The notes under the pieces: generated by a model
Seen by the model: the letters and a program-made list of their open reading frames with translations, nothing else
Database searches by the model: none
What the model was told of the DNA's origin: nothing
Shown: positions 63,573 through 64,000 of the stretch, one piece after another
Layout: the number at the start of each line of letters is the position of its first letter
Position numbering within the stretch: the first letter of the stretch is position 1
Made by a program: the position numbers and the translations under genes
DNA from: Lutraria lutraria
Taxonomy: Eukaryota > Mollusca > Bivalvia > Venerida > Mactridae
Direction: 5' to 3'
Assembly: GCA_964023205.1 (NCBI GenBank)
Contig: OZ026845.1
Coordinates: 2,552,001 to 2,616,000 of the forward strand
DNA: 64,000 nt

Positions 63573-63749
63573 CAGTCAAGCCTGAGATTAGAGGCAAACC
63601 TTAAGACGGGCATAACGTGGTATATTTTGACAGGTGGCTTTTATTTGGAGGTGCTTTGTTCTATAAATTCAATGATGTATTTTAACCAAATAACCTTTAT
63701 TCACAGGATGGCCATCATTCGGAGGTGGTCGCTAACACAGGTCTGACTG
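63573..63749. mobile_element. Short TA-flanked inverted-repeat element (MITE), copy 3
   Basis: It starts CAGTCAAGCCTGAGATTAG and ends CTAACACAGGTCTGACTG, with TA on both sides. Inner words AACCTTTATTCACAGGATGG and GGAGGTGGTCGC define the family best. Non-coding. Confidence 0.7.
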
Positions 63750-64000
63750 TATATGTAGTCTGTAAGTTTCCATAATTTATCAAGATGAAATAAATCAATG
63801 AGTTATTGATAGATTAGTGTAGTTTAATCATACGTTAGTTTACTATTACAGCCAATCTACCATCAGTTCTTGTTATGAAAATTACAGCTAATGTATTCAC
63901 TATCTGACTGTAGTGTTCAATACTCATCTCCCTCTAGAATGATACTTGGCTCAAAGGAGGCTCTTGGCTTACCAGTAAATGTTCATAGCCCGCTAATAAA

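Overview
The window reads as non-coding eukaryotic DNA: AT-rich, full of tandem arrays and small DNA transposons, with no long open frame outside satellite DNA. The repeats suggest a bivalve or other lophotrochozoan mollusc. The evidence is elements that start AACAAGAGG and end in a GTGAGCTAAAAA hairpin, TA-flanked short inverted-repeat elements, and frequent ACATGTA words. The phylum is an inference.

The one gene I can name lies on the minus strand. It is the 5' end of an unc-13/Munc13 synaptic-vesicle priming gene. A first coding exon at 41523-41544 (MSLLCIC plus one base) has a strong donor. A 30-nt microexon at 39353-39382, with excellent splice sites on both sides, continues it in phase as VKKAKLVGNT. 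The joined start, MSLLCICVKKAKLVGNT, matches the conserved N-terminus of UNC13 proteins just before the C2A domain. I could not find the next expected exon (the KFNTYV... start of C2A) between 1 and 39352. On this reading the left 39 kb is the second intron and the right 22 kb is upstream or intergenic DNA.

Layout. 1-1185: plain AT-rich DNA. 1186-4093: a 27/29-bp minisatellite with a 498-bp higher-order duplication. 4322-6036: two copies of a mollusc-type repeat joined as a large foldback. 6037-13443: mostly unique DNA, with one short inverted-repeat element (7446-7632) and two clusters of CCATGG palindromes. 13444-14299: a second hairpin-ended repeat family. 14353-14663: a 162-bp tandem duplication. 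18095-20210: two contiguous arrays, one built from GACATACAG-type words and one with a very uniform 59-bp unit. 27044-28217: a hairpin-ended element nested inside another inverted-repeat element. 32150-34570: a 25-bp minisatellite. 36782-37062: a short CAGGGCCCT-ended element. 39353-41700: unc-13 exons and probable promoter. 43100-43500: two copies of a TTAGGG-containing unit. 54471-54610: five perfect 28-bp copies. 55346-56261: a non-autonomous Tigger/pogo-like element. 57965-58314: a long-inverted-repeat element. 62913-63072 and 63573-63749: two more members of the 7446-7632 family.

About 7.5 kb of the inferred second intron is tandem repeat, in four unrelated families. The long apparent reading frames over the 1.2-4.2 kb and 18.7-19.8 kb arrays arise because the sequence is repetitive, or the unit length is a multiple of three, and lacks stops; they are not genes. 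A few other exon-like stretches are listed at low confidence. I found no tRNA, rRNA or CRISPR, and no clear new biological system. The best leads are the foldback pair, the hairpin-ended repeat class and the array-rich intron.
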